This document shows, piece by piece, positions 35,019-45,236 of a stretch of 64,000 bases of DNA (position 1 is the first letter of the stretch; every line of letters begins with the position of its first letter). The DNA comes from Ignatzschineria rhizosphaerae (GTDB taxonomy: Bacteria; Pseudomonadota; Gammaproteobacteria; Cardiobacteriales; Wohlfahrtiimonadaceae). The stretch is from positions 1,670,501-1,734,500 of the forward strand of contig NZ_CP093379.1 of NCBI RefSeq assembly GCF_022655595.1. Reading direction: 5' to 3'. The notes under the pieces were generated by a model. That model was not told the DNA's origin. It did no database searches and saw nothing but the letters and a program-made list of their open reading frames with translations. The translations under genes were made by a program, and so were the position numbers.

Positions 35019-36029
35019 ATGGATGCTGCAACAATTTTACCAGTGATTTTTGCGGGACTAATGCTCGCAGGTGTCTTTTTCTATATTATCTTCGATGGTT
35101 ACGATCTTGGTGTTGGGCTTCTCTTTCCTTTTATGAAAAAACGAGAAGACCGCGACAAAATGATCGCAACAATCGACCCCTTTTGGGATGCAAATGAAAC
35201 TTGGATCGTCCTTGGGATTGGCGTTATCTTTATCGCCTTTCCACAGGCTTACGGCGATATCTTAGTGGCACTCTATATTCCAACCGTCACAATGCTAGCA
35301 GGACTCATCCTTAGAGGAGCGGCCTTTGTTCTTAGACATAAAGCACAAGAAAACCATAGAGAGATGTGGGATAAACTCTTTTGCCTAGGTTCTTATATCG
35401 CAACTATCTCTCAAGGTGTGATGATTGGGCTTTATGCTACAGGCTTAAATCATACTCCTGCCAATTGGGTCTTTGCGCTCTGTATCGGTATTGCACTCTG
35501 CTTTGGCTATATTATTTTAGGGTCCGCATGGCTTATCTTTAAATCAGAAGGGCATATTCGATTATTTGCAACTAAGGCAATCAAGCATTCAATATTCTTA
35601 GCATTTTTAGCTATCGTACTAGTCTCAATGGCAATGCCTTATACTAGCTCAATCATCTATCAAAAATGGTTTAGCATGCCAAATATCATCTATTTATCGC
35701 CTATTCCAATTCTTTGCTTAATCTTGGCTTTTATTATTTTTAAAAACATTAAGTTTATTGAAAAAGATACCAGCTATAAGCGCGACTGGGTTCCTTACCT
35801 TCTCTCGGTATTGATTGTTCTTTGTACCTTTATTGGCTTTGGTTACAGCATGTTCCCTTATATTATTATTGATAAGCTCAATATCTGGGAAGCAAGCTCG
35901 GCACCAAAATCTCTAGAGTTTGTCCTTTGGGGAGTTGTTTTAGTCTTACCTGTGATCCTTCTTTATACTTTCTATGTCCATAAAATCTTTGGTGGAAAAA
36001 TTGTACATGATCGCGAGGTAGGTTATTAA
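35019..36029 (+). CDS. cioB: Cyanide-insensitive quinol oxidase bd subunit II
   Basis: Partner of CioA, 336 residues with eight or nine membrane helices. Typical segments: IFDGYDLGVGLLFPF near the start, IDPFWDANETWIVLGIGVIFIAFPQAYG, LRGAAFVLRH and YSMFPYIIID. Its Shine-Dalgarno (AAGGAG) lies in the end of cioA, so the two are translationally coupled. No small CydX-type gene is evident downstream. A bidirectional terminator follows. Confidence 0.95.
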   Translation: MDAATILPVIFAGLMLAGVFFYIIFDGYDLGVGLLFPFMKKREDRDKMIATIDPFWDANETWIVLGIGVIFIAFPQAYGDILVALYIPTVTMLAGLILRGAAFVLRHKAQENHREMWDKLFCLGSYIATISQGVMIGLYATGLNHTPANWVFALCIGIALCFGYIILGSAWLIFKSEGHIRLFATKAIKHSIFLAFLAIVLVSMAMPYTSSIIYQKWFSMPNIIYLSPIPILCLILAFIIFKNIKFIEKDTSYKRDWVPYLLSVLIVLCTFIGFGYSMFPYIIIDKLNIWEASSAPKSLEFVLWGVVLVLPVILLYTFYVHKIFGGKIVHDREVGY

Positions 36030-36076
36030 AAAGAGGGCTACACTAAAAAACAATAACCTAACAATTTTTTAATATT

Positions 36077-36117
36077 AAAAAGCCCTTTTAGTAAAAAAAT
36101 GCTAAAAGGGCTTTTAT
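36077..36117. terminator. Bidirectional terminator between cioB and the LoiP-like gene
   Basis: Perfect 14-15-bp stem AAAAGCCCTTTTAG/CTAAAAGGGCTTTT around a 10-base loop, with A- and T-runs on both sides. It serves the convergent genes cioB and the protease at 36193. Confidence 0.85.
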
Positions 36118-36192
36118 ATTTAAATGGTGAAATCTCTAACGGGTCTATTAAATCATTATTGATGATCCTTTATCCCCCGTTATTATCACGAC

Positions 36193-36942
36193 TTATTTCT
36201 TATCTGCGGCGATCTTCTTACGAATATCAGCTGCACGTTTTGAAGATGCAGGGTGCGAGCTTAATAGAGAACTATCACCACCACCTAATTTCTCAAAAGC
36301 AGATGCTAACCCTTCTGTATTAAGATTACGTTTTTTCAAGTAATCATATGAATAGTTATCTGCTGCTGACTCTTGAGATTGCGAGAACTGTGCATTAATA
36401 ACATCTTCCGCCAATTCTCCTAATTGTGAGCTTGATAATACTGCAACAGCACTATTATTAACTTTCGCAGCTGCTGAACGAGCAAATTTCGTAGCATAAG
36501 CAACTTGGATACTTCTCTTAGTATGCCCTAATGCGACATGCCCTAACTCATGACCTAACACACCTTGTAGCTCATTATCAGTCATCATATCCATCAAGCC
36601 ACTATAAACACGAACACAACCATTAGCCATAGCCCAAGCATTCACATCTGGTGTCATATAGACTTTATAATTAATAGTAGTCCCTTCAACATTATTACCT
36701 AAGCTTTTAGCGATTCTATTTAAACGCTGTGCATATTTACTGCCCGCCGGAGCAATCTTCGATTGAGCATCCATTTGTGCACATGATTGATCACTTAATG
36801 TTTTAATATCTTGATCCGTTAAGCTTAAAGCTTGCACACCTTCTGTTCCTAAAGAAACAACATCATCTAATGAAAGCGTTTTACAACCCGCTAAAGTCAG
36901 TGCTGCCACCATTGCTGTTAGCAATAAACCTGAATTCTTCAT
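36193..36942 (-). CDS. M48-family periplasmic metalloprotease lipoprotein (LoiP-like)
   Basis: A 249-residue zinc protease of the M48B type, resembling LoiP/YcaL, which act in outer-membrane protein quality control. It has a lipoprotein signal with lipobox LAGC (Cys19), an NGCVRVYSGLMDMMTDNEL segment, the zinc motif HELGHVALGH, and a third ligand region QSQESAADNYSYDYL. The C-terminal LLSSHPASSKRAADIRKKI motif is also typical. It is monocistronic. Confidence 0.9.
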   Translation of the reverse strand: MKNSGLLLTAMVAALTLAGCKTLSLDDVVSLGTEGVQALSLTDQDIKTLSDQSCAQMDAQSKIAPAGSKYAQRLNRIAKSLGNNVEGTTINYKVYMTPDVNAWAMANGCVRVYSGLMDMMTDNELQGVLGHELGHVALGHTKRSIQVAYATKFARSAAAKVNNSAVAVLSSSQLGELAEDVINAQFSQSQESAADNYSYDYLKKRNLNTEGLASAFEKLGGGDSSLLSSHPASSKRAADIRKKIAADKK

Positions 36943-37188
36943 CTATCTCACCTTAATCAATAAAAAAATAATTAATTATCAAAAATATCAATAATATAAA
37001 TAAAATTAACAAAGAGATAATACATAAAGGCACTTATAAAGACAACATAAAAGCTAGATAAAATAACCTTAATCAACCATTATTCCTTCTCCTTAGTAAA
37101 TAAAAAGTTATTAATATCAAAAAATAAAAATATCTTCTAAAACAACCTTTTTTACTAAAGGCCTGTGAGATATAAAATAATCGGGCAA

Positions 37189-37227
37189 TAAAAAACCGCA
37201 TGATAATCATATCAGGCGGTTTTTTTA
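37189..37227. terminator. Bidirectional terminator below fbaA
   Basis: AAAAACCGC and GCGGTTTTT form the outer stem and TGAT/ATCA the inner one, with T-runs on both strands. It ends fbaA transcripts on the minus strand (stop at 37292). Confidence 0.75.
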
Positions 37228-37291
37228 AACTCATATAAAATCGATAAATAAATTTATAATATCACAAGATACTTATTCATCTTTTTTACTA

Positions 37292-38377
37292 TTAGTTACG
37301 ATCCATTGCATTTAAGTTATCAAATGCGACAAGCACACGATCAACAAGGCTAACTTGACCTTTACGTAACCAAGCGCGAGGATCATAGTATGATTTATTC
37401 GGACCAAATGGGTCTTTTGGATTTCCTAATTGGCCTTGAAGGTAACCTTCATTCTCTTTGTAGTAATTAAGAACACCTTCCCAAGTCGCCCATTGAGTAT
37501 CTGTATCGATATTCATTTTGATGACACCGTAGCCAATCGCTTCACGGATATCTTCTAAACTCGAACCTGAACCCCCATGGAATACAAAATCAAGTGACTC
37601 TTCTGGAAGATTAAATTTCTCAGAAACATATTTTTGAGAGTTATCTAAGATTTCTGGTTTAAGCTCCACGTTACCTGGCTTATAAACACCATGAACGTTA
37701 CCAAATGATGCTGCAATCGTAAAACGTGGGCTAACTTTGCTGAGCTCTTCATAAGCATAAGCTACATGCTCAGGTTGAGTGTAGAGAAGTGCGTTATCTA
37801 CTGATGTATTATCCACACCATCTTCTTCACCGCCGGTAATGCCAAGCTCAATTTCAAGTGTCATACCAAGCTTATCAAGGCGTTTTAAATATTCAGCACA
37901 AGTTGCAATATTATCTTCTAATGATTCCTCTGAAAGGTCGATCATATGTGACGAGAAAAGAGGCTTACCTGTTTGTGCAAAGAATTTTTCACCCGCCTCT
38001 AACAACCCATCAATCCATGGAAGGAGCTTACGAGCTGCATGGTCTGTATGCAAAATCACAGGTACACCATATGCTTCTGCCATTTCATGTACATGTTTAG
38101 CACCTGCAATAGCGCCTAAAACAGCCGCTTCATGCCCACCATATCCTGGTAATTTAAGTCCACGACCTGCGTAGAACTGCGCACCACCATTTGAGAATTG
38201 GATGATCACCGGTGAATTTGCTTTTGCTGCTGCTTCTAAAACACCATTAATAGACTCAGTGTTTACAACGTTGATTGCTGGTAATGCAAAGTTATTCTCT
38301 TTTGCAATTGCAAATACTTTTTGAACATCATCACCAAAAAGAACTCCTGGTTTTACGACATCAAGCACTTTTGACAT
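37292..38377 (-). CDS. fbaA: Class II fructose-bisphosphate aldolase
   Basis: Zinc-dependent aldolase of glycolysis and gluconeogenesis. The 361 residues match class IIA FbaA. Motifs: FALPAINVVNTESINGVLEAA, VILHTDHAARKLLPWIDG (zinc His and catalytic Asp), LEIELGITGGEEDGVDN, ASFGNVHGVYKPGNV and DFVFHGGSGSSLEDI, followed by VIKMNIDTDTQWATWEG. Confidence 0.98.
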   Translation of the reverse strand: MSKVLDVVKPGVLFGDDVQKVFAIAKENNFALPAINVVNTESINGVLEAAAKANSPVIIQFSNGGAQFYAGRGLKLPGYGGHEAAVLGAIAGAKHVHEMAEAYGVPVILHTDHAARKLLPWIDGLLEAGEKFFAQTGKPLFSSHMIDLSEESLEDNIATCAEYLKRLDKLGMTLEIELGITGGEEDGVDNTSVDNALLYTQPEHVAYAYEELSKVSPRFTIAASFGNVHGVYKPGNVELKPEILDNSQKYVSEKFNLPEESLDFVFHGGSGSSLEDIREAIGYGVIKMNIDTDTQWATWEGVLNYYKENEGYLQGQLGNPKDPFGPNKSYYDPRAWLRKGQVSLVDRVLVAFDNLNAMDRN

Positions 38378-38685
38378 ACTACATATCTCCTACAAGAATT
38401 TTAAACAGCCCTATTCTACCGTGTATAAAACCGTAAATCTACCAACCATTTCAGATAATTTTTAAGGTTTAGCACAATAAAACTACAACACTTTAATCAT
38501 CTACAGAAAAAACAAGGGGCAATATGCCTTATCAAGAGTTTTATTGATATTTCTAAATCCCCCAATTGACCATCAATCATTAAAGAAAGCCCCTTATAAT
38601 GGCGATAATCATTTCATATCTATTAATAAAAAGATCTTACCGCAATATATATCTCTTCTCTAACAACAAAGAGACCTAAAAAACA
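38378..38685. other. Intergenic region upstream of fbaA
   Basis: AT-rich spacer between alaC and fbaA. It must hold the fbaA promoter on the minus strand. I see no repeat copy, no RNA gene and no clear operator in it. Confidence 0.4.
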
Positions 38686-38713
38686 AAAAGCCTATTAATA
38701 AATAATAGGCTTT
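38686..38713 (-). terminator. Intrinsic terminator of alaC
   Basis: AAAGCCTATTA and TAATAGGCTTT pair around a 5-base loop; on the minus strand TTTTTGTTTTTT follows. It lies 26 bases past the alaC stop. Confidence 0.85.
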
Positions 38714-38738
38714 ATCGCTAAAAAAGGGGCTTATAAAT

Positions 38739-39944
38739 TTAATCGGCTAAAAGCCCATCTTTAATAAACATTTTGCGAAGGTTTTCGATTGCTTTTTCAG
38801 TGCGCGCATCTTCAACAATCAAGCCAAAGCGCACGTACCCCTCCCCACCTTCACCGAACCCTATTCCAGGAGCAACAGCCACTGATGCTTCTTTAATAAG
38901 CTTTTCAGCAAACTTCATCGAGCCAAGCGCTTGGTAAGCTTCAGGAATTTTAGCCCAAAGGAACATCGAAGCCTTTGGCTTTTTAACCTCCCAACCAATA
39001 GAAGATAGCCCTTCACAAAGAAGATTTCGGCGATTTTGATAACGAAGACGAATCTCTTCCACACACTCTTGTGATCCTGTTAAGGCGGTTACTGCAGCAT
39101 GTTGAATAGGGGCAAATGAACCATAATCTAAATAAGATTTCATCTTTGTTAATGCCGCAATCAAAATGGGATTTCCGACCATAAAGCCCACGCGCCAACC
39201 CGCCATATTATAGCTCTTTGAAAGTGTATAAGATTCCACAGCGATCTCTTTAGCCCCTTCAACTTCTAAAATGGAAGGCGCCTTATAACCATCAAAAGAG
39301 AGATCTGCATAAGCTAAATCATGCACAATCCAAATTCCATGATCTTTTGCTAATTTTACAATACGCTCAAAAAATGCCAGATCCACACATTCTGAGGTTG
39401 GATTTGAAGGATAATTTAAAAAGAGCATTTTAGGCTTAGGAGAAGTTGTCTCGATCGCCTTTTTTAAGTTCTCTTCAAAATCATCTTCAGGGCCTGCCGG
39501 AATATTAACGACTTTAGCTCCGGCAATAATTGGCCCATAAGGATGGATTGGATAAGCGGGATCTGGCACTAAAACCACATCCCCTTTATCTAAAACAGCC
39601 AATGTTAAATCAGCTAACCCCTCTTTTGAACCAATGGTATAAATCGCTTCTGTTTCAGGATTGAGATTCACCTGATATTTTTTCTGATACCAATCGCAAA
39701 TTGCTTCACGAACAGGAACAATCCCCTTTGAGGCAGAGTAACGGTGATTAGCTCCTTCTCTGGCGGCTTCTACCAAAGCGTCAACAATATGTTTTGGCGT
39801 TGGCTGATCGGGATTGCCCATCCCGAAATCAATCACATCTTGACCGGCGGCTGCGGCTTCCGCTTTTAGTTGATCAATAACACTAAAAACATAAGGTGGC
39901 AGTAGGTCTAGACGTTTGAAGTCTGTAGAAGGTTGCTGTGACAT
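38739..39944 (-). CDS. alaC: Alanine-synthesising aminotransferase AlaC
   Basis: PLP enzyme making alanine from pyruvate and glutamate. About 401 residues from ATG 39944 (MSQQPSTDFKRLDLLPPYVF), which has GAGGA in front; the longer reading to 39992 adds residues absent from the family. AlaC markers: FGMGNPDQPTPKHI, YSASKGIVPVREAI, VPDPAYPIHPYGPIIAGA, FLNYPSNPTSECV, the PLP Lys in YTLSKSYNMAGWRVGFMVGN, and KASMFLWAKIPE near the end. It stands alone with its own terminator. Confidence 0.95.
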   Translation of the reverse strand: MSQQPSTDFKRLDLLPPYVFSVIDQLKAEAAAAGQDVIDFGMGNPDQPTPKHIVDALVEAAREGANHRYSASKGIVPVREAICDWYQKKYQVNLNPETEAIYTIGSKEGLADLTLAVLDKGDVVLVPDPAYPIHPYGPIIAGAKVVNIPAGPEDDFEENLKKAIETTSPKPKMLFLNYPSNPTSECVDLAFFERIVKLAKDHGIWIVHDLAYADLSFDGYKAPSILEVEGAKEIAVESYTLSKSYNMAGWRVGFMVGNPILIAALTKMKSYLDYGSFAPIQHAAVTALTGSQECVEEIRLRYQNRRNLLCEGLSSIGWEVKKPKASMFLWAKIPEAYQALGSMKFAEKLIKEASVAVAPGIGFGEGGEGYVRFGLIVEDARTEKAIENLRKMFIKDGLLAD

Positions 39945-40664
39945 GGAGGTCCTCATTTGCTCAAAGTTAAAATTATTAATTGTTTTTATCATGAAACTGA
40001 TTAAAGTTCGTCAGCCTTTCACCACTTTTATCAATTAGATTGTGGGCTTTAATACTGGCATGAAATAAATCGCTGACTATCTCGCAAATTACTAATGTTT
40101 TAATAGATTGTCAACATCCCCTTTTTAGCAATATCAACTTCTTATAAACTTATACCTTATTCCCTAAGTTTATCAACAACATACTCTTCTTCATTCTTTT
40201 AAAACTCCTTAACAATCAACGCCTATCATCTACTTATAAATATTAAAGACTTATCTGTTGGTTTACCCCGAAGATTTACCGCTTAATTCCCCATCCTTTA
40301 TCCCCTCTTCCAACAACTAAAAAGGCCTAAATTAAAGTCAATCAATAGCCAATACAGTCCGATAATAAGAGGGAAAATTACATAAAAGTAAGTGATCTAT
40401 AAAAAGTCATTTAAACTTTAAATACAGAACGCCTGTTAAAACCAAACAGATCAATACTTTAGTTGACTCTAAAAATGAGCTATCTGAGCGTTTTTCTACT
40501 AAAGTCATACCTATTCTTTATAAAAGAAATTAACTCAAAATCGATCACAGAAATAGGGTATAATATTCGCCTACAAAATACACAATCTAGTCCTAGGGAT
40601 TTAACAACTGTGAAGTTGTATTAAGACTGGATTAATAGATAGTTACAATACTAAAGAAGAGAAA
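39945..40664. other. Long divergent region between alaC and typA
   Basis: About 720 bases with no gene I can support. A TATAAT lies at 40559-40564, about 100 bases before typA, with no good -35. Between it and the start, ACAAC and GTTGT (about 40605-40620) form a small hairpin flanked by AGTC/GACT, so the typA leader may fold. No repeat copy was found here. Confidence 0.4.
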
Positions 40665-42488
40665 ATGATAGATAAATTAAGAAATATTGCCATCATCGCT
40701 CACGTTGACCATGGTAAAACGACCCTCGTTGACCAACTTCTTAAAAGCTCAGGCACATTTGATGCAAGAGAAGAGATTGCCGATCGTGTGATGGACTCAG
40801 ACCAGCTTGAGAAAGAGCGCGGCATTACCATTCTTTCAAAAAATACTGCAATTAACTGGAAAGATTACCGCATTAATATCGTTGACACACCAGGGCACGC
40901 AGACTTTGGTGGAGAGGTTGAACGTGTTCTTTCAATGGTAGACTCTGTGCTTCTTTTGGTTGACTCAGTAGAAGGCCCGATGCCACAAACCCGCTTTGTG
41001 ACACAAAAAGCATTCGCAATGGGCTTTAAGCCAATCGTGGTCATCAATAAAATCGACCGCCCTGGCGCTCGCCCTGATTGGGTATTAGACCAAACTTTCG
41101 AACTTTTCGATAACCTTGGTGCAACAGATGAGCAATTAGACTTCCCTGTCGTTTATGCTTCAGGCTTAAATGGCTTTGCCGGCTTAACGGATGATGTTCG
41201 TAGTGGAGACTTTGAACCGCTTTATCAAGCAATCGTGGACCATGTACCGGCACCAGATGTTGAAGTTGACGCACCATTTCAGCTTCAAGTCTCTTCACTT
41301 GATTACAACTCATATGTGGGAGTTATCGGTGTTGGCCGTATCAAACGTGGAAAAGTTCATAAAGGGATGTCTGTTGCGGTCATTGATACTGATGGCAAAA
41401 AACGCTCTGGTAAAATCCAACAAATCTTGGGCTTCCACGGTTTAAACAAAATAGAATTTGACTCAGCACAAGCAGGTGACATCATCAGCTTTACGGGTCT
41501 TGATCCACTTTTCATCTCCGATACTATCTGTGATCCGCAACATGTTGAAGCACTTCCTGCTCTCACTGTTGATGAGCCAACAGTGTCGATGATGATCCAA
41601 GTAAACACTTCTCCTTTTGCCGGGAAAGAGGGTAAATTCGTTACTTCTCGCCAAATTAAAGAGCGCTTAGAAGAAGAATTGATCCATAACGTCGCATTAC
41701 GTGTAGAACCAACGGATAACGCCGATGTCTTTAAAGTATCCGGTCGTGGTGAGCTTCATCTTTCAGTTTTAATTGAAAATATGCGCCGTGAAGGTTATGA
41801 GATGGCAGTTGGCCGTCCGCAAGTAATTATTCGTGAAGAGAATGGTGTTAAAACAGAACCGTATGAAACATTAATGTTTGATATCGAAGAGAGACACCAA
41901 GGCGATATCATGGAACAGATGGGGAATCGCTTTGCAGAACTTAAAGATATGGTTCCAGATGGCAAAGGTCGTATTCGTCTTGAGTATATGATTCCATCAC
42001 GTGGCTTAATTGGCTTCCAAACAGAGTTCATGACCTTAACAAGTGGTACTGGATTAATGTTCCATAACTTTGATCATTACGGTCCTATTAAGAAAGGCTC
42101 AGTTGGTCAACGTCAAAATGGTGTTTTAATCTCAAACGGTCAAGGTAAAGCGCTTGCTTACGCACTCTTTAACCTTCAAGATCGCGGTCGCCTCTTTGCT
42201 AGCCATGGTGATGAGATTTATGAAGGACAAATCATCGGTATTCATAGCCGTGATAATGACCTTGTAGTAAATGCGCTTCGTGCAAAACAGCTCACCAATA
42301 TTCGTGCTGCAGGTACTGATGAAGCGTTAACACTTGTGACACCCATTAAATTAACGCTTGAGCGTGCGATTGAGTTTATTGATGACGATGAATTAGTAGA
42401 AGTAACGCCTAAATCAATCCGTATCCGTAAACGTTATCTCTCTGAAGCTGATCGCCGTAAAAACCAGCGCGCAGCAAAAGATGAATAA
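40665..42488 (+). CDS. typA: Ribosome-associated GTPase BipA/TypA
   Basis: Translational GTPase that binds 70S ribosomes and helps 50S assembly, mainly at low temperature and under stress. The 607 residues hold G1 AHVDHGKTT, the [13 protein letters not shown] switch I, G3 [17 protein letters not shown]4 [13 protein letters not shown]-like domains III and V, and the BipA-specific C-terminal domain ([20 protein letters not shown] to [17 protein letters not shown]). A terminator follows. Confidence 0.98.
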   Translation: MIDKLRNIAIIAHVDHGKTTLVDQLLKSSGTFDAREEIADRVMDSDQLEKERGITILSKNTAINWKDYRINIVDTPGHADFGGEVERVLSMVDSVLLLVDSVEGPMPQTRFVTQKAFAMGFKPIVVINKIDRPGARPDWVLDQTFELFDNLGATDEQLDFPVVYASGLNGFAGLTDDVRSGDFEPLYQAIVDHVPAPDVEVDAPFQLQVSSLDYNSYVGVIGVGRIKRGKVHKGMSVAVIDTDGKKRSGKIQQILGFHGLNKIEFDSAQAGDIISFTGLDPLFISDTICDPQHVEALPALTVDEPTVSMMIQVNTSPFAGKEGKFVTSRQIKERLEEELIHNVALRVEPTDNADVFKVSGRGELHLSVLIENMRREGYEMAVGRPQVIIREENGVKTEPYETLMFDIEERHQGDIMEQMGNRFAELKDMVPDGKGRIRLEYMIPSRGLIGFQTEFMTLTSGTGLMFHNFDHYGPIKKGSVGQRQNGVLISNGQGKALAYALFNLQDRGRLFASHGDEIYEGQIIGIHSRDNDLVVNALRAKQLTNIRAAGTDEALTLVTPIKLTLERAIEFIDDDELVEVTPKSIRIRKRYLSEADRRKNQRAAKDE

Positions 42489-43007
42489 TCATCCAAAATA
42501 CAGATAAGAGATAATCATTCAATAGTAAAACCGCTCAATAACTGAGCGGTTTTTTTATATCTTTACCTTTAAAATTTAACACTTAAAATTCAATACGTTA
42601 CAGAGAAATATCGTTTATCCCACAACTATGATCAAGTTGTCCCTAAAGTTATCCCCAGAAATTGTGAATAACTATGGATAGCGCTCTTAAAAATCATCGC
42701 TATTGATAGCATTATGAATAATTTCTCTTAACTTTAATATTCATTCCCTTCATACTTTCCCATTGTATTTAAGATTACTCAAACTTAAAGATAAATCCCC
42801 TCTTAGCAACGATTTACAGTCTATAAAGGAGCTTAATTATTCATCTAATCCTCCCTAAAAAACGCAAAATTATAAAACCATTTAATCGATCTATTAACCA
42901 CTCTATAAAAAAGTATGTTAACCTCTAAATATTACAATATTTACAACAAATAATATAAATATATATTAACAATTAATAATCTCTACACTGATACTTAAGG
43001 ACACCTC
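42489..43007. other. Intergenic region between typA and a lipoprotein gene
   Basis: About 520 bases. It starts with the typA terminator (42526-42556). At 42664-42672 TGTGAATAA matches the DnaA-box consensus in reverse, with related but imperfect TTATCCC words nearby. One box is not evidence of an origin. The rest is AT-rich and must contain the promoter of the gene at 43008. Confidence 0.4.
42526..42556 (+). terminator. Intrinsic terminator of typA
   Basis: AAACCGCTCA and TGAGCGGTTT pair around a 5-base loop, followed by a long T-run. It starts about 40 bases past the stop codon. Confidence 0.9.
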
Positions 43008-43574
43008 ATGACATCAATCACTAAAGGCTTGCTCATTCTTTTTAGCAGCTTCATGATAACTGCTTGCGGCTCATTTTCCGATCCTATCAAACAGCTTTCA
43101 AACAATAATGAATCGTTAACGCTAGGCGATACGGTCACAAAAACCATTAAGACTAAAGAGCTTTATGGCGCTTGGGCTGTTGCGTCTGATAGTGCCAGTA
43201 ATGACCCCACAAAAATCCTCTATCTTGTCGTCCTTCTTCCGAATCATTCAGGTGTGAACTATATGACGATCGAGAATAAAAAAGCCGATGTTGATGCCAC
43301 TTTCTATGAATTTTACAATTGGCGTTTTAATGAAAAAGAGAAAATTATGACGATGAACTCCTTTGAACGCACCTCTATTGAAAATGGTCAGAAAAAGGTA
43401 GAAAAAATCAATGAGAGCGTGAATTATGATACTCAGCTTTATAAGCATGAAGGTGAAATTCTCGCTATCAAATTTTCAGGAGCTGATGGGGAATATACCT
43501 TCTTAAGAATGGATGATGAGACTTATCGCGAAGTTGTTAAAGATATTCCAGGAATTCCTCCGCTAAAGCGTTAA
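43008..43574 (+). CDS. Hypothetical lipoprotein
   Basis: A 188-residue protein with a lipoprotein signal: hydrophobic GLLILFSSFMITACG with Cys20 in the lipobox ITAC. The mature part is mostly charged, with a possible beta-barrel-like rhythm (LYGAWAVASDSASN, YLVVLLPNHSGVNYMT, YEFYNWRFNEKEKIMTM, ILAIKFSGADGEYTFLRM), which recalls small lipocalin-like lipoproteins. I cannot name a family. It is monocistronic with its own terminator. Confidence 0.75.
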   Translation: MTSITKGLLILFSSFMITACGSFSDPIKQLSNNNESLTLGDTVTKTIKTKELYGAWAVASDSASNDPTKILYLVVLLPNHSGVNYMTIENKKADVDATFYEFYNWRFNEKEKIMTMNSFERTSIENGQKKVEKINESVNYDTQLYKHEGEILAIKFSGADGEYTFLRMDDETYREVVKDIPGIPPLKR

Positions 43575-43600
43575 TTTTTAATTAATCGCTATTATTAAAA

Positions 43601-43634
43601 GCCGCTATCTGCCATTTCTATAGCGGCCTTTTTT
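43601..43634. terminator. Terminator between the lipoprotein gene and nagZ
   Basis: GCCGCTAT and ATAGCGGC pair around an 11-base loop and are followed by CTTTTTT on the plus strand. An A-run on the other side allows it to work for the convergent nagZ. Confidence 0.8.
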
Positions 43635-43655
43635 ATAAAAACTTTCTCTAATCAC

Positions 43656-44591
43656 TTAATGCTCGTTACTTAGTAATGCTCGTATTGCCGTCATATCATT
43701 ACAAAGAAGAACAATATTAATCCCCGCATCAAAACAAGCTGCAACCTTCTCTTTAACAGATCCTAAATGGTCAGCGCCCTTCATATCTAGATCATCACTA
43801 ATAATAACGCCGGAAAAACCTAATGTTTCTCTTAAATAAGTCATCCATGCTTTTGAAGTGATCACGGTATTTTCCCCATCTAAACAAGAGAAAACAATAT
43901 GTGCCGGCATTAATGCTTCAACACCTGCTTTAATCAACTTTTTAAAAGGTAAAAGATCTGTTTTTTCAAGCGCAGCTAATGTTCTATTATCTCTAGCAAT
44001 GGCTAAATGTGTGTCGATATTTACATAACCATGACCAGGAAAATGCTTAGCAACCCCAATAGATCCTTCTATTTTTAGCCCCTCATAAAACTGTGTGACA
44101 AGCTTTGCCACAATCGCAGCATTATGATGAAAAGCACGATCACCAATAGCAGGATTGACCCCATAATCAAGATCACAAACAGGCGCATAACTAAAATCAA
44201 CACCCACATTTTGTAATTCTGTTGCTATTAATCGCCCAACCTTAAATGCCTCTTCCAACGCTTTTTCAGGATCCTCATCATAAAGCGCTCCTAAAACACG
44301 CATCGGCGGAATTTTTGTAAAAAACTCCCGAAAGCGCTGCACTCTACCGCCCTCATGATCCACCGATATTAAAAGCTGAGGATTTATCTCTTTAATGCTC
44401 TTTGTGAGCGTCTTGAGCTGAGAAATATCTTGATAATTCCTTGAAAACAAAATCACACCACCAACAAGAGGATGCTTTAACCATACTTGCTCCTCTACTG
44501 TCAATGATAGCCCTGAAATACCGATAAAGACCGATGACTTTAGGGATAATAATTGACCTCTTAAAATACCTTCTCTAGGATTATCAGCCAT
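43656..44591 (-). CDS. nagZ: Beta-N-acetylhexosaminidase NagZ
   Basis: Family 3 glycosidase of peptidoglycan recycling that removes GlcNAc from anhydro-muropeptides in the cytosol. The 311 residues show EEQVWLKHPLVGGVILFSRNY, ISVDHEGGRVQRFR, YAPVCDLDYG, the catalytic loop KHFPGHGYVNIDTHLAI with its Lys-His and Asp-His dyad region, and the nucleophile Asp in VIISDDLDMKGA. A Shine-Dalgarno AAAGG lies seven bases before the ATG. Confidence 0.96.
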   Translation of the reverse strand: MADNPREGILRGQLLSLKSSVFIGISGLSLTVEEQVWLKHPLVGGVILFSRNYQDISQLKTLTKSIKEINPQLLISVDHEGGRVQRFREFFTKIPPMRVLGALYDEDPEKALEEAFKVGRLIATELQNVGVDFSYAPVCDLDYGVNPAIGDRAFHHNAAIVAKLVTQFYEGLKIEGSIGVAKHFPGHGYVNIDTHLAIARDNRTLAALEKTDLLPFKKLIKAGVEALMPAHIVFSCLDGENTVITSKAWMTYLRETLGFSGVIISDDLDMKGADHLGSVKEKVAACFDAGINIVLLCNDMTAIRALLSNEH

Positions 44592-44628
44592 GTAAAACCT
44601 TTCTATTTTTCATATATAAGTTATCGAT

Positions 44629-45183
44629 TCACTTTGGTTTTGTAATGTAAAACCACTCGTCACTAAGCCAAAGAGTATGTTCCCCATCCTGCACCGATTC
44701 ACAGCTCAAACTCACCTTTGCTTGCCCATGATTAAAAGGATAAGCGCACTGGTAACTCGGCGCAATGATTATCTCACCGGTGATCGCATCAGCATAACCA
44801 ATCTTTCCATTTTGCAAAATTCGATAGAGCCCTTCAACTGAATAATCAGGCCCATTATCGAACATCAAAACTTCATAAGGAGATTCAAGATTTTCATCAA
44901 CATACTGCCATCCGCCCTTTCCAAGCAATAATACTAAACAGTATTTAAAAGGATTATCCTTTGTAAAGCAGTGCGAGATATAAGCTTTTTCCTCATCCGC
45001 ATTATCACTATAGTCGTGATTTTCTAGCAAGTAGTTTCTTGTTTTCTCTCCCCTATTTCTCTCAATACTCGTGTCTGTTTGAAACGTCTCTCCAACAACG
45101 ACTCCGGCAGTCAAAAGAGCAACAAAACTCATCAATACGCTTTGCAGAAAAGTTATTGCCCCTTTTTTATCAAAGAGATTCAT
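44629..45183 (-). CDS. WG-repeat-like exported protein
   Basis: A 184-residue protein with an N-terminal hydrophobic segment (LQSVLMSFVALLTAGVVVG), likely a signal peptide or anchor. The C-terminal part contains one WG-type repeat: LYRILQNGKIGYADAITGEIIIAPSYQCAYPFNHGQAKVSL, the pattern seen in secreted or lipid-anchored proteins of unknown role. There are four cysteines, two in a pair-like spacing (SHCFTKDNPFKYC). It lies between nagZ and the DUF455 gene on the same strand with short gaps. Confidence 0.7.
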   Translation of the reverse strand: MNLFDKKGAITFLQSVLMSFVALLTAGVVVGETFQTDTSIERNRGEKTRNYLLENHDYSDNADEEKAYISHCFTKDNPFKYCLVLLLGKGGWQYVDENLESPYEVLMFDNGPDYSVEGLYRILQNGKIGYADAITGEIIIAPSYQCAYPFNHGQAKVSLSCESVQDGEHTLWLSDEWFYITKPK

Positions 45184-45236
45184 CTTTCACCTTTTTCAAT
45201 GGTTTCAACATCAATTTATAAGCACAAAATATCTCA

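Noticed and set aside
36099-36323. Open frame on the plus strand after cioB
   Set aside because: It starts in the terminator stem and overlaps the 3' end of the protease gene on the other strand; no ribosome site.
42600-42690. Replication origin suggested by DnaA-box-like words
   Set aside because: Only one full match to the 9-mer (TGTGAATAA) and imperfect TTATCCC words; no dnaA, dnaN or gidA nearby and no clustered boxes.
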